Assembly (NCBI GenBank): GCA_036388475.1
Contig: DASVRT010000036.1
Coordinates: 60,579-124,578 of the forward strand
Source of the DNA: JALZHR01 sp036388475
GTDB lineage: Bacteria; Acidobacteriota; Blastocatellia; Pyrinomonadales; Pyrinomonadaceae
Length of the DNA stretch: 64,000 bases
Direction of reading: 5' to 3'
The first letter of the stretch is position 1, and the number at the start of each line of letters is the position of its first letter. Of this stretch, positions 24,187 to 32,820 are shown piece after piece. Position numbers and translations under genes: made by a program. The notes below the pieces were generated by a model. It was not told the origin of the DNA, ran no database searches, and was given only the letters and a program-made list of their open reading frames with translations.

Positions 24187-25665
24187 ATGACCGTCTATCG
24201 AAATTTTATCAACGGCGAATGGCTCGAATCGGTTTCCGACGAACAAACGCCGAATATCAATCCCGCAGATATTAATGACGTCATCGGCATCATTAAGCTT
24301 TCGACGCGCGACGAAGCGCGCCGCGCGGTCGAAGCCGCCTACAATGCTTTCAAAGGCTGGAAAAATACGCCCGCGCCGACGCGCGGAAAAATCGTCGCCA
24401 AATTTGCGCGCCTGCTGGAAGATTATAAAGAAGAAATGGCGCAGCTGCTGACGCGCGAGGAAGGAAAAACGCTCTCCGAAGCGCGCGGCGAATTGCAGCG
24501 TTCAATCAACGTCGCCGAATTTTGCGCGGGCGAATCGCGGCGTCTGAACGGCGAGACGATTCAATCGGAATTACCGGCAAATTTCGCTTATACGATAAAA
24601 GAGCCGCACGGCGTCGTCGCCTGCATCACGCCCTGGAATTTTCCGGTCGCCATTCCGGTCTGGAAAATCGCGCCCGCGCTCGTTGCCGGAAATACTGTCG
24701 TTTTCAAGCCCGCCGAAGCGACGCCCGCGACCGCCGTGCGAATCTGCGAAATTTTTGAAGAAGCCGGATTGCCGAAGGGCGTTTTGAATTTGATTTTGGG
24801 CAAAGGTTCGGAAATCGGCGAGGAAATCGCCAATCATCCGGCGGTCAAAGCGATTTCTTTCACCGGCTCGACCGAAATCGGCATTAAATTGTATGCGACG
24901 GGCGCGCGGCGCGGCGCGAAAGTACAGTGCGAAATGGGCGGCAAAAATCCGGTCGTCGTAATGGCGGACGCGGATATGGATTTGGCGGTCGAATCGACGG
25001 CGCAGGGCGCTTTCGGCTCGACCGGACAACGCTGCACGGCGACTTCGCGCGCCGTCGTGGTCGATAAAATCGCCGACGAATTTGTCCGAAAAATCGTCGA
25101 AAGAGCAAAACGAATGCGCATCGGCGACGGCAGCGATTCAAACACGGAAATGGGACCTTCGGTTGACGAAAAACAATTCAAAACGGTTCTGAAATACATC
25201 GACATCGGGCGCGAAGACGGCGCGGAAATGCTCTGCGGCGGCAGGCGCGCCGAAGGCGACGGGCTGGAAAACGGCTATTTCGTCGAGCCGACGGTTTTCG
25301 ATAAAGTCACGCCCGATATGCGCATCGCGCAGGAAGAAATTTTCGGTCCCGTTCTGTCGGTCTTGCGCGTCAGGGATTTTGACGAGGCGATGACGGTCGC
25401 CAACGATTCGCAATACGGTCTGACTTCTTCGATTTTTACCAACGACCCGAATCTGATTTTCCGTTTTGTCGATGAAATCGAAACCGGAATGACGCATATC
25501 AACTCGCCGACGACCGGCGGCGAAGCGCACATTCCCTTCGGCGGCGTCAAAATGACCGGCATCGGCGCGCGCGAGCAAGGCTCGACGGCGCTCGATTTTT
25601 ACACGGAATTGAAAGTCGTCTACGTCGATTACACGGGACGCAAACGCGAAGGAAATTTGTATTAA
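24187..25665 (+). CDS. NAD(P)-dependent aldehyde dehydrogenase
   Basis: The 492-residue enzyme has a full aldehyde dehydrogenase core: N151 in TPWNFPVAIP, the cofactor strand with FKPAEATPAT, the general base E249 in CEMGGKNP and the nucleophile C283 in GQRCTATSR. Close relatives oxidise 2-oxoglutarate semialdehyde or succinate semialdehyde. Here it opens a run of pyrimidine catabolic genes, so oxidation of malonate semialdehyde from beta-alanine (or its methyl analogue from thymine) is the likely task; that is an inference from context. It is cytoplasmic. The aminotransferase gene follows after 39 bp, which hold a small TTAGCC/GGCTAA inverted repeat. Confidence 0.93.
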   Translation: MTVYRNFINGEWLESVSDEQTPNINPADINDVIGIIKLSTRDEARRAVEAAYNAFKGWKNTPAPTRGKIVAKFARLLEDYKEEMAQLLTREEGKTLSEARGELQRSINVAEFCAGESRRLNGETIQSELPANFAYTIKEPHGVVACITPWNFPVAIPVWKIAPALVAGNTVVFKPAEATPATAVRICEIFEEAGLPKGVLNLILGKGSEIGEEIANHPAVKAISFTGSTEIGIKLYATGARRGAKVQCEMGGKNPVVVMADADMDLAVESTAQGAFGSTGQRCTATSRAVVVDKIADEFVRKIVERAKRMRIGDGSDSNTEMGPSVDEKQFKTVLKYIDIGREDGAEMLCGGRRAEGDGLENGYFVEPTVFDKVTPDMRIAQEEIFGPVLSVLRVRDFDEAMTVANDSQYGLTSSIFTNDPNLIFRFVDEIETGMTHINSPTTGGEAHIPFGGVKMTGIGAREQGSTALDFYTELKVVYVDYTGRKREGNLY

Positions 25666-25704
25666 GAAAGAATTAGCCGCGAAAATCCGGGCTAAATAAA
25701 ATTT

Positions 25705-27009
25705 ATGAATCCAACAACAGAACAAAAACAACCATCCGAAATCGTTCGCAAACACAAGGAATTTCTTTTTCCGGCGGTCGCCACTTATTACGAGGAGCCG
25801 CTCGCGCTGGTGCGAGGTGAAGGCGAATACGTCTGGGACGACGCGGGCAATCGTTATCTCGACTGCTTCGGCGGCGTTCTGACCGTCAGCGTCGGGCATG
25901 CGAACCCGAAAATCAACGCGGCGATTATCGAGCAGGTCAACAAAATTTCGCATACTTCGACGCTTTACGCCAACCAGCCGCAGGGCGATTTGGCGGAAAA
26001 GCTCGCCGAAATCTCGCCCGGCGCTTTAAAGAAATCTTTTTTCACCAGCAGCGGCACGGAAGCCGACGACACGGCGATTACGGCGGCAAAATTGGCGACC
26101 GGCAGACACGAAATCGTCGTTTTGCGCCACAGTTATTCGGGACGCTCGGCGACGGCGCTCTCCAGCGTCGGTCATTCGACGTGGCGACCGCTGCCGTCGC
26201 AGGTTGCCGGAATCGTCCACGCCCGCGCGCCTTACTGCTATCGCTGCCCGCTCAGCCTCTCGCCGAAAAATTGCGGGTTGGCGTGCGCCGAAGACGTTAA
26301 AGACGTGATTATGACGGCGACGACCGGCGAAATCGCCGCGTTTATGGCTGAACCGATTTTGGGCGTCGGCGGTTTTATCGTGCCGCCCGCCGGTTATTTC
26401 GAGCGCGTCGAGGAAATCACGCGCCAGCACGGCGGACTTTTTATCGCCGACGAGGTGCAGACCGGCTGGGGCAGAACCGGCGACAAATGGTTCGGCATCG
26501 AGCATTGGGACGTGAAACCCGACATCATCACTTCGGCGAAAGGAATGGGCAACGGCGTGCCGATTGGAATGACGACCGCGACCGCCGCCGTCGCCGATAA
26601 ATTTCCCGGTCTGACCTTCGCCACCTTCGGCGGAAACCCGGTTTCATCCGCCGCTGCGCTGGCGGTTATCAAGATGATTGAAGAAGAAGATTTGCGGACA
26701 AACGCGCGCGTCGTCGGCGATTATTTTCGCGGCAAGCTCGAAGAATTGAAAGAAAAATATCCAATCATCGGCGACGTGCGCGGAATGGGCTTGATGCAGG
26801 GCGTCGAGCTGGTCAAAGACCGCGAAACAAAAGAACCCGCGCCGCAAGCCGTCTTAAAAGTCTTCGAAGAAACCCGCCGGCAAGGCGTGCTCATCGGCAA
26901 AGGCGGGCTTTACGGCAACGTCATTCGCACCGGCTTGATGCTCAATTCGACCACAGACCACGTTGACGAGCTTATCGCCGCGCTCGATAAGGGTTTTGCG
27001 ACAGTCTGA
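25705..27009 (+). CDS. Class III pyridoxal-phosphate aminotransferase
   Basis: The 434-residue enzyme belongs to the AGXT2/4-aminobutyrate group. The cofactor lysine is K279 in TSAKGMGNG, the ring-stabilising aspartate D249 in IADEVQTGWGRTG, and SSGTEADDTA (115-124) binds phosphate. The segment CYRCPLSLSPKNCGLACAED is a four-cysteine insertion common in alanine-glyoxylate type members. In the pyrimidine cluster it most likely removes the amino group of beta-alanine or 3-aminoisobutyrate, giving the semialdehyde for the dehydrogenase gene just upstream. The donor/acceptor pair cannot be read from sequence. Its stop codon overlaps the start of a broken small frame. Confidence 0.93.
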   Translation: MNPTTEQKQPSEIVRKHKEFLFPAVATYYEEPLALVRGEGEYVWDDAGNRYLDCFGGVLTVSVGHANPKINAAIIEQVNKISHTSTLYANQPQGDLAEKLAEISPGALKKSFFTSSGTEADDTAITAAKLATGRHEIVVLRHSYSGRSATALSSVGHSTWRPLPSQVAGIVHARAPYCYRCPLSLSPKNCGLACAEDVKDVIMTATTGEIAAFMAEPILGVGGFIVPPAGYFERVEEITRQHGGLFIADEVQTGWGRTGDKWFGIEHWDVKPDIITSAKGMGNGVPIGMTTATAAVADKFPGLTFATFGGNPVSSAAALAVIKMIEEEDLRTNARVVGDYFRGKLEELKEKYPIIGDVRGMGLMQGVELVKDRETKEPAPQAVLKVFEETRRQGVLIGKGGLYGNVIRTGLMLNSTTDHVDELIAALDKGFATV

Positions 27010-27273
27010 TGGACAAATTTTTGAATTGGAAGACCTTGACCAAAGGAAAAGACGTGACCGAGCCGATTTACCTGCGTTAATTTGTATTTCCGCCGCGCCG
27101 GCGACGAAGAATGGTTTGATTTGGGCAGGTTTTTCTACAGCCCGGCAATCGTTAAAATTCCTCTCGTCGAAACCGGCAAACCTGAACAAATCTACCTGCG
27201 CGGTCGATATTTAATCGGCAACGACTCGGTCGGTAATTATTCAAATATCACGGCGCCGGTCATCACGCCGTAA
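27009..27273 (+). pseudogene. Remnant of a surface-protein beta domain, frameshifted
   Basis: An ATG at 27009 overlaps the aminotransferase stop and gives 23 residues ending in EPIYLR before TAA at 27078-27080. One base over, the frame continues at 27082-27273 with FYFRRAGDEEWFDLGRF, then VETGKPEQIYLRGRYLIGN and NITAPVITP. The two pieces read as one 87-residue beta-rich domain, similar in style to FN3-like ends of surface proteins, broken by a single-base change. No start or ribosome site serves the second piece. It has no tie to pyrimidine breakdown and is probably a leftover of a moved or decayed gene. Confidence 0.45.
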
Positions 27274-27294
27274 TTTTATGAAATAATAAAAATT

Positions 27295-28674
27295 ATGAAA
27301 ACACTAATCAAAAACGGGCGAATTGTAACGGCGGTTGACGATTACAAAGCCGATATTTTAATCGAAGGCGAGAGCGTTTCCGTTATCGGCGCGAAGCTGG
27401 AAATGGAAGCCGATGTCGTGATTGACGCTTCCGGCAAACTGGTTATTCCGGGCGGCATCGACCCGCACACGCATATGGAATTGCCGTTTGGCGGAACGCA
27501 GTCGTCGGATGATTTTTTCACCGGAACGCGCGCCGCCGCGTTTGGCGGAACGACGACGATTATTGATTTCGCCGTGCAGACGAAAGGCGAAGCGATGACG
27601 GCGGGCGTGGACAAGTGGCACGCGAAAGCGCAGGGCAAATGCGCGATTGATTACGGTTTTCACCTGATTACGACCGATTTTGAAGACTCTAACAAAGCCG
27701 AAATGTTCAAATTGATGGACGAAGGCATCACGAGCTTTAAATTATTTATGGCTTATCCGGGCGTTTTTCTGGCGGACGACGCGACGATTTTTCGCGCGAT
27801 GGCGGCGGCTGGCGAGCGCGGCGGCTTGATTTGTATGCACGCCGAAAACGGAATCGTGATTAACGAAATTATCAAGCGCGCTTTGGCTGAAGGCAGAACC
27901 GCGCCGAAATATCACGCTTTGACGCGCCCGACGATTGCCGAAGCCGAAGGCGTGCACCGCGCGATTGCGATTGCGGAAATGGCTGAATCGCCCGTTTACA
28001 TCGTGCATCTGTCCTGCACCGACGCGCTGAATCAAGTGCGCGAAGCGCGCGACCGCGGCATTCCCGCTTTTGCCGAAACCTGCCCGCAATATCTTTTTCA
28101 TTCAATCGAGGATTACGGCGAAGATTTCGAAGGCGCGAAATATGTGATGACGCCGCCTTTGCGGGAAAAACACAATCAGGCGGAATTGTGGAAAGGTTTA
28201 AAGATGGACGATTTGCAGGTCATTTCCACCGACCACTGTCCGTTTTGTATGAAGGAGCAGAAAGAATTGGGCGCGGGCGATTTCTCGAAAATCCCGAACG
28301 GCGCGCCCGGCGTCGAAAATCGAATGTCGCTGATTTACAACGGCGGAGTCGTCGAAAATCGAATTTCGCTGAACCGTTTCGTCGAGCTGACTTCGACCGC
28401 CGCCGCGAAAATGTTCGGTCTGTTTCCGAAAAAAGGCACTATCGCCGTCGGCTCCGACGCCGACATCGTGATTTTCGACGCGGAAAAAGAACACGTTTTC
28501 GGCGTCGAAAACGAGCATATGAACGTCGATTATTCTTCATATGAAGGCTGGAAGGTAAAAGGCAAAGTCGAAACGGTTTTGTCGCGCGGGCGCGTCGTGA
28601 TTGAAAACGGCGAGCATAAAGGAAAAGCCGGCGACGGGCAATTTCTGAAGCGCGGAACTTGTGTAAATATTTAG
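27295..28674 (+). CDS. hydA: Dihydropyrimidinase / D-hydantoinase
   Basis: The enzyme opens the ring of dihydrouracil or dihydrothymine to the N-carbamoyl amino acid. At 459 residues it is a normal cyclic amidohydrolase. The metal ligands are H58 and H60 (DPHTHME), the carboxylated lysine K149 (SFKLFMAYPG), later histidines in MHAENG and IVHLSC, and the aspartate in STDHCPF. Members are cytoplasmic tetramers with two zinc ions. The gene sits between the aminotransferase and PreT/PreA genes, which supports the pyrimidine role over a hydantoin one. It starts 21 bp after the decayed fragment and is followed 10 bp later by a small secreted protein gene. Confidence 0.95.
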   Translation: MKTLIKNGRIVTAVDDYKADILIEGESVSVIGAKLEMEADVVIDASGKLVIPGGIDPHTHMELPFGGTQSSDDFFTGTRAAAFGGTTTIIDFAVQTKGEAMTAGVDKWHAKAQGKCAIDYGFHLITTDFEDSNKAEMFKLMDEGITSFKLFMAYPGVFLADDATIFRAMAAAGERGGLICMHAENGIVINEIIKRALAEGRTAPKYHALTRPTIAEAEGVHRAIAIAEMAESPVYIVHLSCTDALNQVREARDRGIPAFAETCPQYLFHSIEDYGEDFEGAKYVMTPPLREKHNQAELWKGLKMDDLQVISTDHCPFCMKEQKELGAGDFSKIPNGAPGVENRMSLIYNGGVVENRISLNRFVELTSTAAAKMFGLFPKKGTIAVGSDADIVIFDAEKEHVFGVENEHMNVDYSSYEGWKVKGKVETVLSRGRVVIENGEHKGKAGDGQFLKRGTCVNI

Positions 28675-28684
28675 AGAAAATAAT

Positions 28685-29161
28685 ATGAAAAAAACATTTG
28701 GCTTTTATCTCGTCGCGTTTTTGATTTTGTGTCCGACGTTGGTTTTGGCGCAGGCTTCGAAAAGACCAAAAGATACGCTTGAACAAAAAATCAGAAAACT
28801 CGATGCCGCCCAGACGGAAGCCATTCTGCGAAAAGATTTTCAGGCATTGGATGAGCTTTGTGCGGAGGATTTTACGGTCAATAATCCGCGCGGCGACATA
28901 ACCAAAGGAAATGAAGCCGTCAAAGAGCTGGTTCGTTCCGGTGTTATCAATTACGCTTCGTTTGTGCGGGAAATCGAGTCGGTTTTGATACACGAAAAAA
29001 CGATTATCGTGATGGGGCGCGAAACGCTCGTCCCAAACGAAAATTCTCCGCAGGCGGGACAAACCGTGCATCGCCGCTACACGAATATCTGGATGAAGAG
29101 AAATGGCAAATGGCTCTTGACCGCCCGCCACGCCAGCCTCATCCCGGAAAAAGCTGCTTGA
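28685..29161 (+). CDS. Secreted DUF4440/SnoaL-like protein
   Basis: The first 22 residues (MKKTFGFYLVAFLILCPTLV, then LAQA) are a Sec signal peptide. The remaining 136 form one NTF2-like cone: helices DAAQTEAILRKDFQALDELC and then strands FTVNNP, IIVMGRETLV and a closing WMKRNGKWLLTARHAS, typical of DUF4440. Such folds bind small ligands or act as isomerases; no catalytic set is clear. It should be periplasmic. It is embedded in the pyrimidine cluster with close spacing on both sides (10 and 23 bp), so it is co-transcribed, but its link to the pathway is not obvious. Confidence 0.85.
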   Translation: MKKTFGFYLVAFLILCPTLVLAQASKRPKDTLEQKIRKLDAAQTEAILRKDFQALDELCAEDFTVNNPRGDITKGNEAVKELVRSGVINYASFVREIESVLIHEKTIIVMGRETLVPNENSPQAGQTVHRRYTNIWMKRNGKWLLTARHASLIPEKAA

Positions 29162-29184
29162 CCGTTTAACGAACGAGGAAGAAA

Positions 29185-29703
29185 ATGATTTTTCGACTTA
29201 TTGAAAGAGACTTAAAAACCAAATTCGGAAATTTTCGCGAGATTCTTTATTACGACGGGCAGAGCGAAGCGGTCGCGCTGGTGATGGGCGAGACGCGGGC
29301 GCAGGAAAATGTCTTTTGCCGGATTCATTCGAGCTGTATTTCGGCTCACGTCTTCAGCAGCGTCGAGTGCGAATGCCGCGAGGAAATGGAAGCCTCCCAA
29401 CGATTAATCGAGCAGAAAGGACAGGGCGTAATTATCTATCTCGAACAGGAAGGCAAAGGAAACGGGCATCTGGCTTTGCTGGCGAGCATTCCTTATAAAA
29501 AAGCCGGATTCAGCCAGAGCGAAGCTTACAGAAAAGCCGGGTTTCAAGCCGACGCCAGAACCTATCGCCCGGCGGCGGAAATTTTGTCGGACTTGGGAGC
29601 TAAATCGGTCGTTCTGCTGACAAATAATGCGGAAAAAGCGGAAGATTTGCGCAGAGCGTCGATAATCGTTTCCGGTACGAAAGAGATATTGCCGGCATCG
29701 TGA
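29185..29703 (+). CDS. GTP cyclohydrolase II homologue (RibA-like)
   Basis: The 172-residue protein matches the catalytic half of RibA. The zinc cysteines C51, C62 and C64 keep the RibA spacing (C-x10-C-x-C). The sequence runs VFCRIHSSC, YLEQEGKGNG where RibA has EGRGIG, then DARTYRPAAEILSDLG and LLTNNAEKAEDL. It lacks the DHBP synthase part. A plain riboflavin role is possible, but no other rib gene is near and it sits in a pyrimidine catabolic cluster. In yeast, the uracil catabolism protein Urc1 is also a GTP cyclohydrolase II homologue, so a role on a pyrimidine ring is a fair hypothesis. AAGGA-like GAGGAAG precedes the ATG. Confidence 0.85.
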   Translation: MIFRLIERDLKTKFGNFREILYYDGQSEAVALVMGETRAQENVFCRIHSSCISAHVFSSVECECREEMEASQRLIEQKGQGVIIYLEQEGKGNGHLALLASIPYKKAGFSQSEAYRKAGFQADARTYRPAAEILSDLGAKSVVLLTNNAEKAEDLRRASIIVSGTKEILPAS

Positions 29704-29808
29704 TTTTCGACGCCGAATAATCGGGAAATTACGCTCGCTCAATTATTATCAAATCCTGAATTTGCTCGCGCGGCGCGGGCGTTCCGAAAGTATAAATAAA
29801 TATATTAT

Positions 29809-30732
29809 ATGGACAGTAATCTAATCGCTTTCGCGAGCGCCGACGAACAGAGCTTTGATAATCCCGCGCCATTGTCGCCAGCCGAGCGGATTGTCGAATT
29901 TTACGAAGAAGCGAGTATGGACTACCGGCATTGGAGCAAAGACTTCAATATGCATCTGGGCTTTTACCGGCGCGGCTTAAATCCTTTTAAGCGTGAAAAA
30001 ATGCTCGAACAATTGAATCTGGAAATCGCCGCCCGATTGTATCTCGACGCCAAAGCTGCGCCGTTTCTGATTGATTTGGGCTGCGGCGCGGGAGCGATTT
30101 CCAGAAGCGTCGCGAAAAATTATCCGAGAGCGATTATCAAAGGCGTGACGCTTTCGCCTTCGCAGGTCGAAACGGCGGAAAAATTAAACGCGCAGGAAAA
30201 TCTGCAAAAGCAAATCGAGATTTTCAAAGGCGATTACGCGTCGCTGCCGTTTGCCGACGGCGCGGCGGACGGCGTCTGGGCGGTTGAAAGCGCCTGTTAC
30301 GCGGAAGGCGCCGCCAAAGAAAATCTGGCGCGCGAGATGGCTCGCGTGCTGAAAACCGGCGGGCGTTTTGCCGTCGCCGATTGTTTTATCAAACAGCCCG
30401 GTAAAAAATTTAACGCGCTGATTGAAAAATGTTATTCGGAGCTTTGCAAAGGTTGGGCGCTGCCGGAAATGCCCGCGCTCGATTATTTTGTCGCCGCTTT
30501 GAAAAAAGAAGGCTTTCGCGACATCGTCGCGGAAGATATATCGTGGCGCGTCGCTCCGTCTTTAGCTCACGCGCCATACGCCGTTTTAACCTTTATCCTC
30601 AAAAAAATTTTCGCCGGCGAGCCTTTAAAACGGCAGAGCATTAACAATCTGAAAGCTTCGCTGCTGGCTCCGGCGCTCGGTTTGAACCGCTCGAAGTTCA
30701 GCTATTGCTTGATTAGCGGAGCACGCGGCTAA
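29809..30732 (+). CDS. SAM-dependent methyltransferase, class I
   Basis: The 307-residue protein carries the Rossmann glycine loop LIDLGCGAGAISRSV at 88-102 and the second motif GDYASLPFADGAADGVWAVES, which fit small-molecule C- or O-methyltransferases of the terpenoid/sterol (GPPMT, cyclopropane-fatty-acid-like) group. The N-terminal stretch YRHWSKDFNMHLGFYRRGLNPF is characteristic of that group. There is no signal peptide or membrane helix. The substrate is unknown. It lies between the RibA-like and NCS1 permease genes in the pyrimidine cluster, where a methyl transfer is not part of the known pathway. About 100 bp of intergenic DNA is on either side. Confidence 0.85.
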   Translation: MDSNLIAFASADEQSFDNPAPLSPAERIVEFYEEASMDYRHWSKDFNMHLGFYRRGLNPFKREKMLEQLNLEIAARLYLDAKAAPFLIDLGCGAGAISRSVAKNYPRAIIKGVTLSPSQVETAEKLNAQENLQKQIEIFKGDYASLPFADGAADGVWAVESACYAEGAAKENLAREMARVLKTGGRFAVADCFIKQPGKKFNALIEKCYSELCKGWALPEMPALDYFVAALKKEGFRDIVAEDISWRVAPSLAHAPYAVLTFILKKIFAGEPLKRQSINNLKASLLAPALGLNRSKFSYCLISGARG

Positions 30733-30835
30733 ACGGTAAGCGCTGCGTTCCGAGCTTAACCCGTTCCGAAAACACCGGCGGCGCGCGGGCGAGTTTTCGC
30801 CGGAAATATAATATTAAAGCGTAGAGATTAAATTT

Positions 30836-32389
30836 ATGACCAACATCGAAACAATCCAACACGAAGACGGGCGCGTCGAGCTGCGCGAGCAGGCATTGCG
30901 GGAAGTCGAAGCGTCTCCGCTTTACAACGAAGACCTCGCGCCCGTTCCCGTTGAGCGGCGCAACTGGACGACGTATAACTACGCCGCGCTCTGGATTTCG
31001 ATGGCGCACTGCATCCCGACTTATATGATGGCTTCCGGCTTGATTTCGGCGGGAATGAACTGGTGGCAGGCGCTTCTCACGATTCTTCTGGGCAATACGA
31101 TTGTGCTCGCGCCGATTCTTTTAAATTCGCATCCGGGCACGAAATACGGCATTCCGTTTCCGGTTTACGCGCGCGCCGCCTACGGCGCTTACGGGTCGAA
31201 TCTGCCGGCGCTGATGCGGGCGATTGTCGCCTGTGGCTGGTTCGGGATTCAGGCGTGGATCGGCGGGCAGGCGATTCACATATTTTTCAGCTCGATAATT
31301 CCGAATTGGAACACGCTGCTCGGCGGCGCGGTCGGCGGGCACACGCCGACCGAATGGATTTCGTTTTTGATTTTCTGGGCGATGAATATTTTTATTATTT
31401 ATCGCGGAATGAATCTGCTGCGCCACGTCGAAAACTGGGCGGCGCCGTTTGTGCTGGTGATGACCGCGATTTTGCTGGCGTGGATTTTGTATCAGGCGGG
31501 CGGCGTCGGATTTTTGCTGAACGAGCCGGGAAAATTTCAGACGGCGGGCGAATTCTGGAAGATTTTTATTCCCAGCCTGACGGCGATGATTGGTTTCTGG
31601 GCGACGCTTTCGCTTAATATGCCCGATTTTACGCGCTTCGGAAAAAGCCAGCGCGAACAGACGCTCGGGCAAACCGTCGCGCTGCCGACGACGATGGTCG
31701 TTTTCGCGGCGATGGGAATTTTGATAACTTCGGCGGCGGTCATCGTTTTTCCGAACGCGAAACCGGACGAGCTTTGGGACCCGGTAAAATTGGTCGGGCA
31801 GTTTTCTCAGCCTTTGATTGTCGCGATTTCGATGTTTACGATTGTCGTCGCCACACTGTCGGTCAATATCGCCGCCAATGTCGTCTCGCCCGCCAATGAT
31901 TTCGCTAACGCTTTTCCGCGCTGGATTTCGTTTCGCACCGGCGGTTTGATAACGGGAATCGTCGGAATCCTGATGCAGCCCTGGAAATTGCTGGCTGACC
32001 CGAGCGGTTATATTTTCAGCTGGCTGCTCGGATATTCGGGCGGTTTGGGTTCGATTGCCGGAGTTTTGATTGCGGATTACTGGCTCGTCCGGCGAAAAAA
32101 TTTAAATTTAGGCGATTTGTATCGCCCCAAAGGTGTTTACCGCTACCTGCTCGGCTGGAACTTGCGCGCGGTCGCGGCGACGATTTTGGGTTGCTTTTTG
32201 GCGTGGAGTTGGTGGATAGTATTAGCAATAAAAGGCATTTCAGGCGAACCATCACCGGACTGGATAAATGCAGTAGAACCGATGACCGAAACGCTTTTTG
32301 ATTACGCCTGGTTCGTCGGTTTCGGAGTTTCATTTGCCGTTCACTGGGCTTTGATGAAAGCGTTTCCGCCAAAAATAACTGTCGATTAG
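30836..32389 (+). CDS. NCS1-family nucleobase/hydantoin permease
   Basis: The 517-residue protein has the twelve-helix layout of nucleobase:cation symporter-1 proteins. The N-terminal NWTTYNYAALWISMAHCIPTY region (quoted in part) with TY and N at TM1, the TM3 motif GTKYGIPFPVYARAAYGAYG and the later NIAANVVSPANDFANAFP are hallmarks. Relatives carry uracil, allantoin, hydantoins or thiamine precursors with Na+ or H+. The place in the cluster makes uracil, thymine or dihydrouracil uptake the best guess. It is an inner membrane protein. A 133-residue gene follows after 8 bp. Confidence 0.93.
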   Translation: MTNIETIQHEDGRVELREQALREVEASPLYNEDLAPVPVERRNWTTYNYAALWISMAHCIPTYMMASGLISAGMNWWQALLTILLGNTIVLAPILLNSHPGTKYGIPFPVYARAAYGAYGSNLPALMRAIVACGWFGIQAWIGGQAIHIFFSSIIPNWNTLLGGAVGGHTPTEWISFLIFWAMNIFIIYRGMNLLRHVENWAAPFVLVMTAILLAWILYQAGGVGFLLNEPGKFQTAGEFWKIFIPSLTAMIGFWATLSLNMPDFTRFGKSQREQTLGQTVALPTTMVVFAAMGILITSAAVIVFPNAKPDELWDPVKLVGQFSQPLIVAISMFTIVVATLSVNIAANVVSPANDFANAFPRWISFRTGGLITGIVGILMQPWKLLADPSGYIFSWLLGYSGGLGSIAGVLIADYWLVRRKNLNLGDLYRPKGVYRYLLGWNLRAVAATILGCFLAWSWWIVLAIKGISGEPSPDWINAVEPMTETLFDYAWFVGFGVSFAVHWALMKAFPPKITVD

Positions 32390-32397
32390 CACGAAAG

Positions 32398-32799
32398 ATG
32401 TTCAACAAAGAAGAGCCGGTTGAAAAGTTTAAAAGACTGTGCGAAAGCTCGACATTCGCTCATCGCGAAGAAATTATAAAAGGGCTTGAAAACGGCAATT
32501 ACGTTTTACGAGATCACGAAAACCGGAATGTTTCCAGCCGGCAGCTTTTGGATATTTATCGGCATCGGGCTGAACGCTTGCTGAAATACGAAAGCAGTCG
32601 CGCCGAACAGCTGAGAAATGAAATTTTAGCTTTTTGTTCTGAATTGAAAAAAGTTCCGGACGACACGGTTAATTATTGGACTATCGCCAAAGATAAAGCC
32701 GCGGGCTTTGCGGTTTTTTATAATTCCGAAAAGATTCTCGGTTGTTTATTGACGGTCGATAGAAGAATGGTTTCCGAAGCGGATTGGAAAAAACTTTGA
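32398..32799 (+). CDS. Hypothetical protein, helical
   Basis: The 133-residue protein has no signal peptide or membrane segment. It is helical with charged faces (EEIIKGLENGNY, RHRAERLLKYESSRAEQLRNE split across two helices) and ends with a strand pair FAVFYNSEKILGCLLTVDRR. I do not recognise a family. It begins 8 bp after the permease stop and ends 21 bp before the ureidopropionase start, so it is within the same transcript. Its codon use looks less GC-rich than the flanking enzymes, with more TTT/AAA-type codons, which may mean a recent gain. Confidence 0.65.
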   Translation: MFNKEEPVEKFKRLCESSTFAHREEIIKGLENGNYVLRDHENRNVSSRQLLDIYRHRAERLLKYESSRAEQLRNEILAFCSELKKVPDDTVNYWTIAKDKAAGFAVFYNSEKILGCLLTVDRRMVSEADWKKL

Positions 32800-32820
32800 A
32801 ATTAAATTTGAGGATTAGTT

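Noticed and set aside
25138..25953. Long antisense frames such as 25138-25953, 35795-36688, 40309-41094, 44561-45388 and 49663-50586
   Set aside because: They are opposite to well-recognised enzymes, are Arg/Phe/His-rich, and result from codon preferences of the true genes.
30733..30835. Terminator or regulatory RNA between the methyltransferase and permease genes
   Set aside because: Only weak complementarity (GCCGG/CCGGC type) without a T-run; not enough to call.
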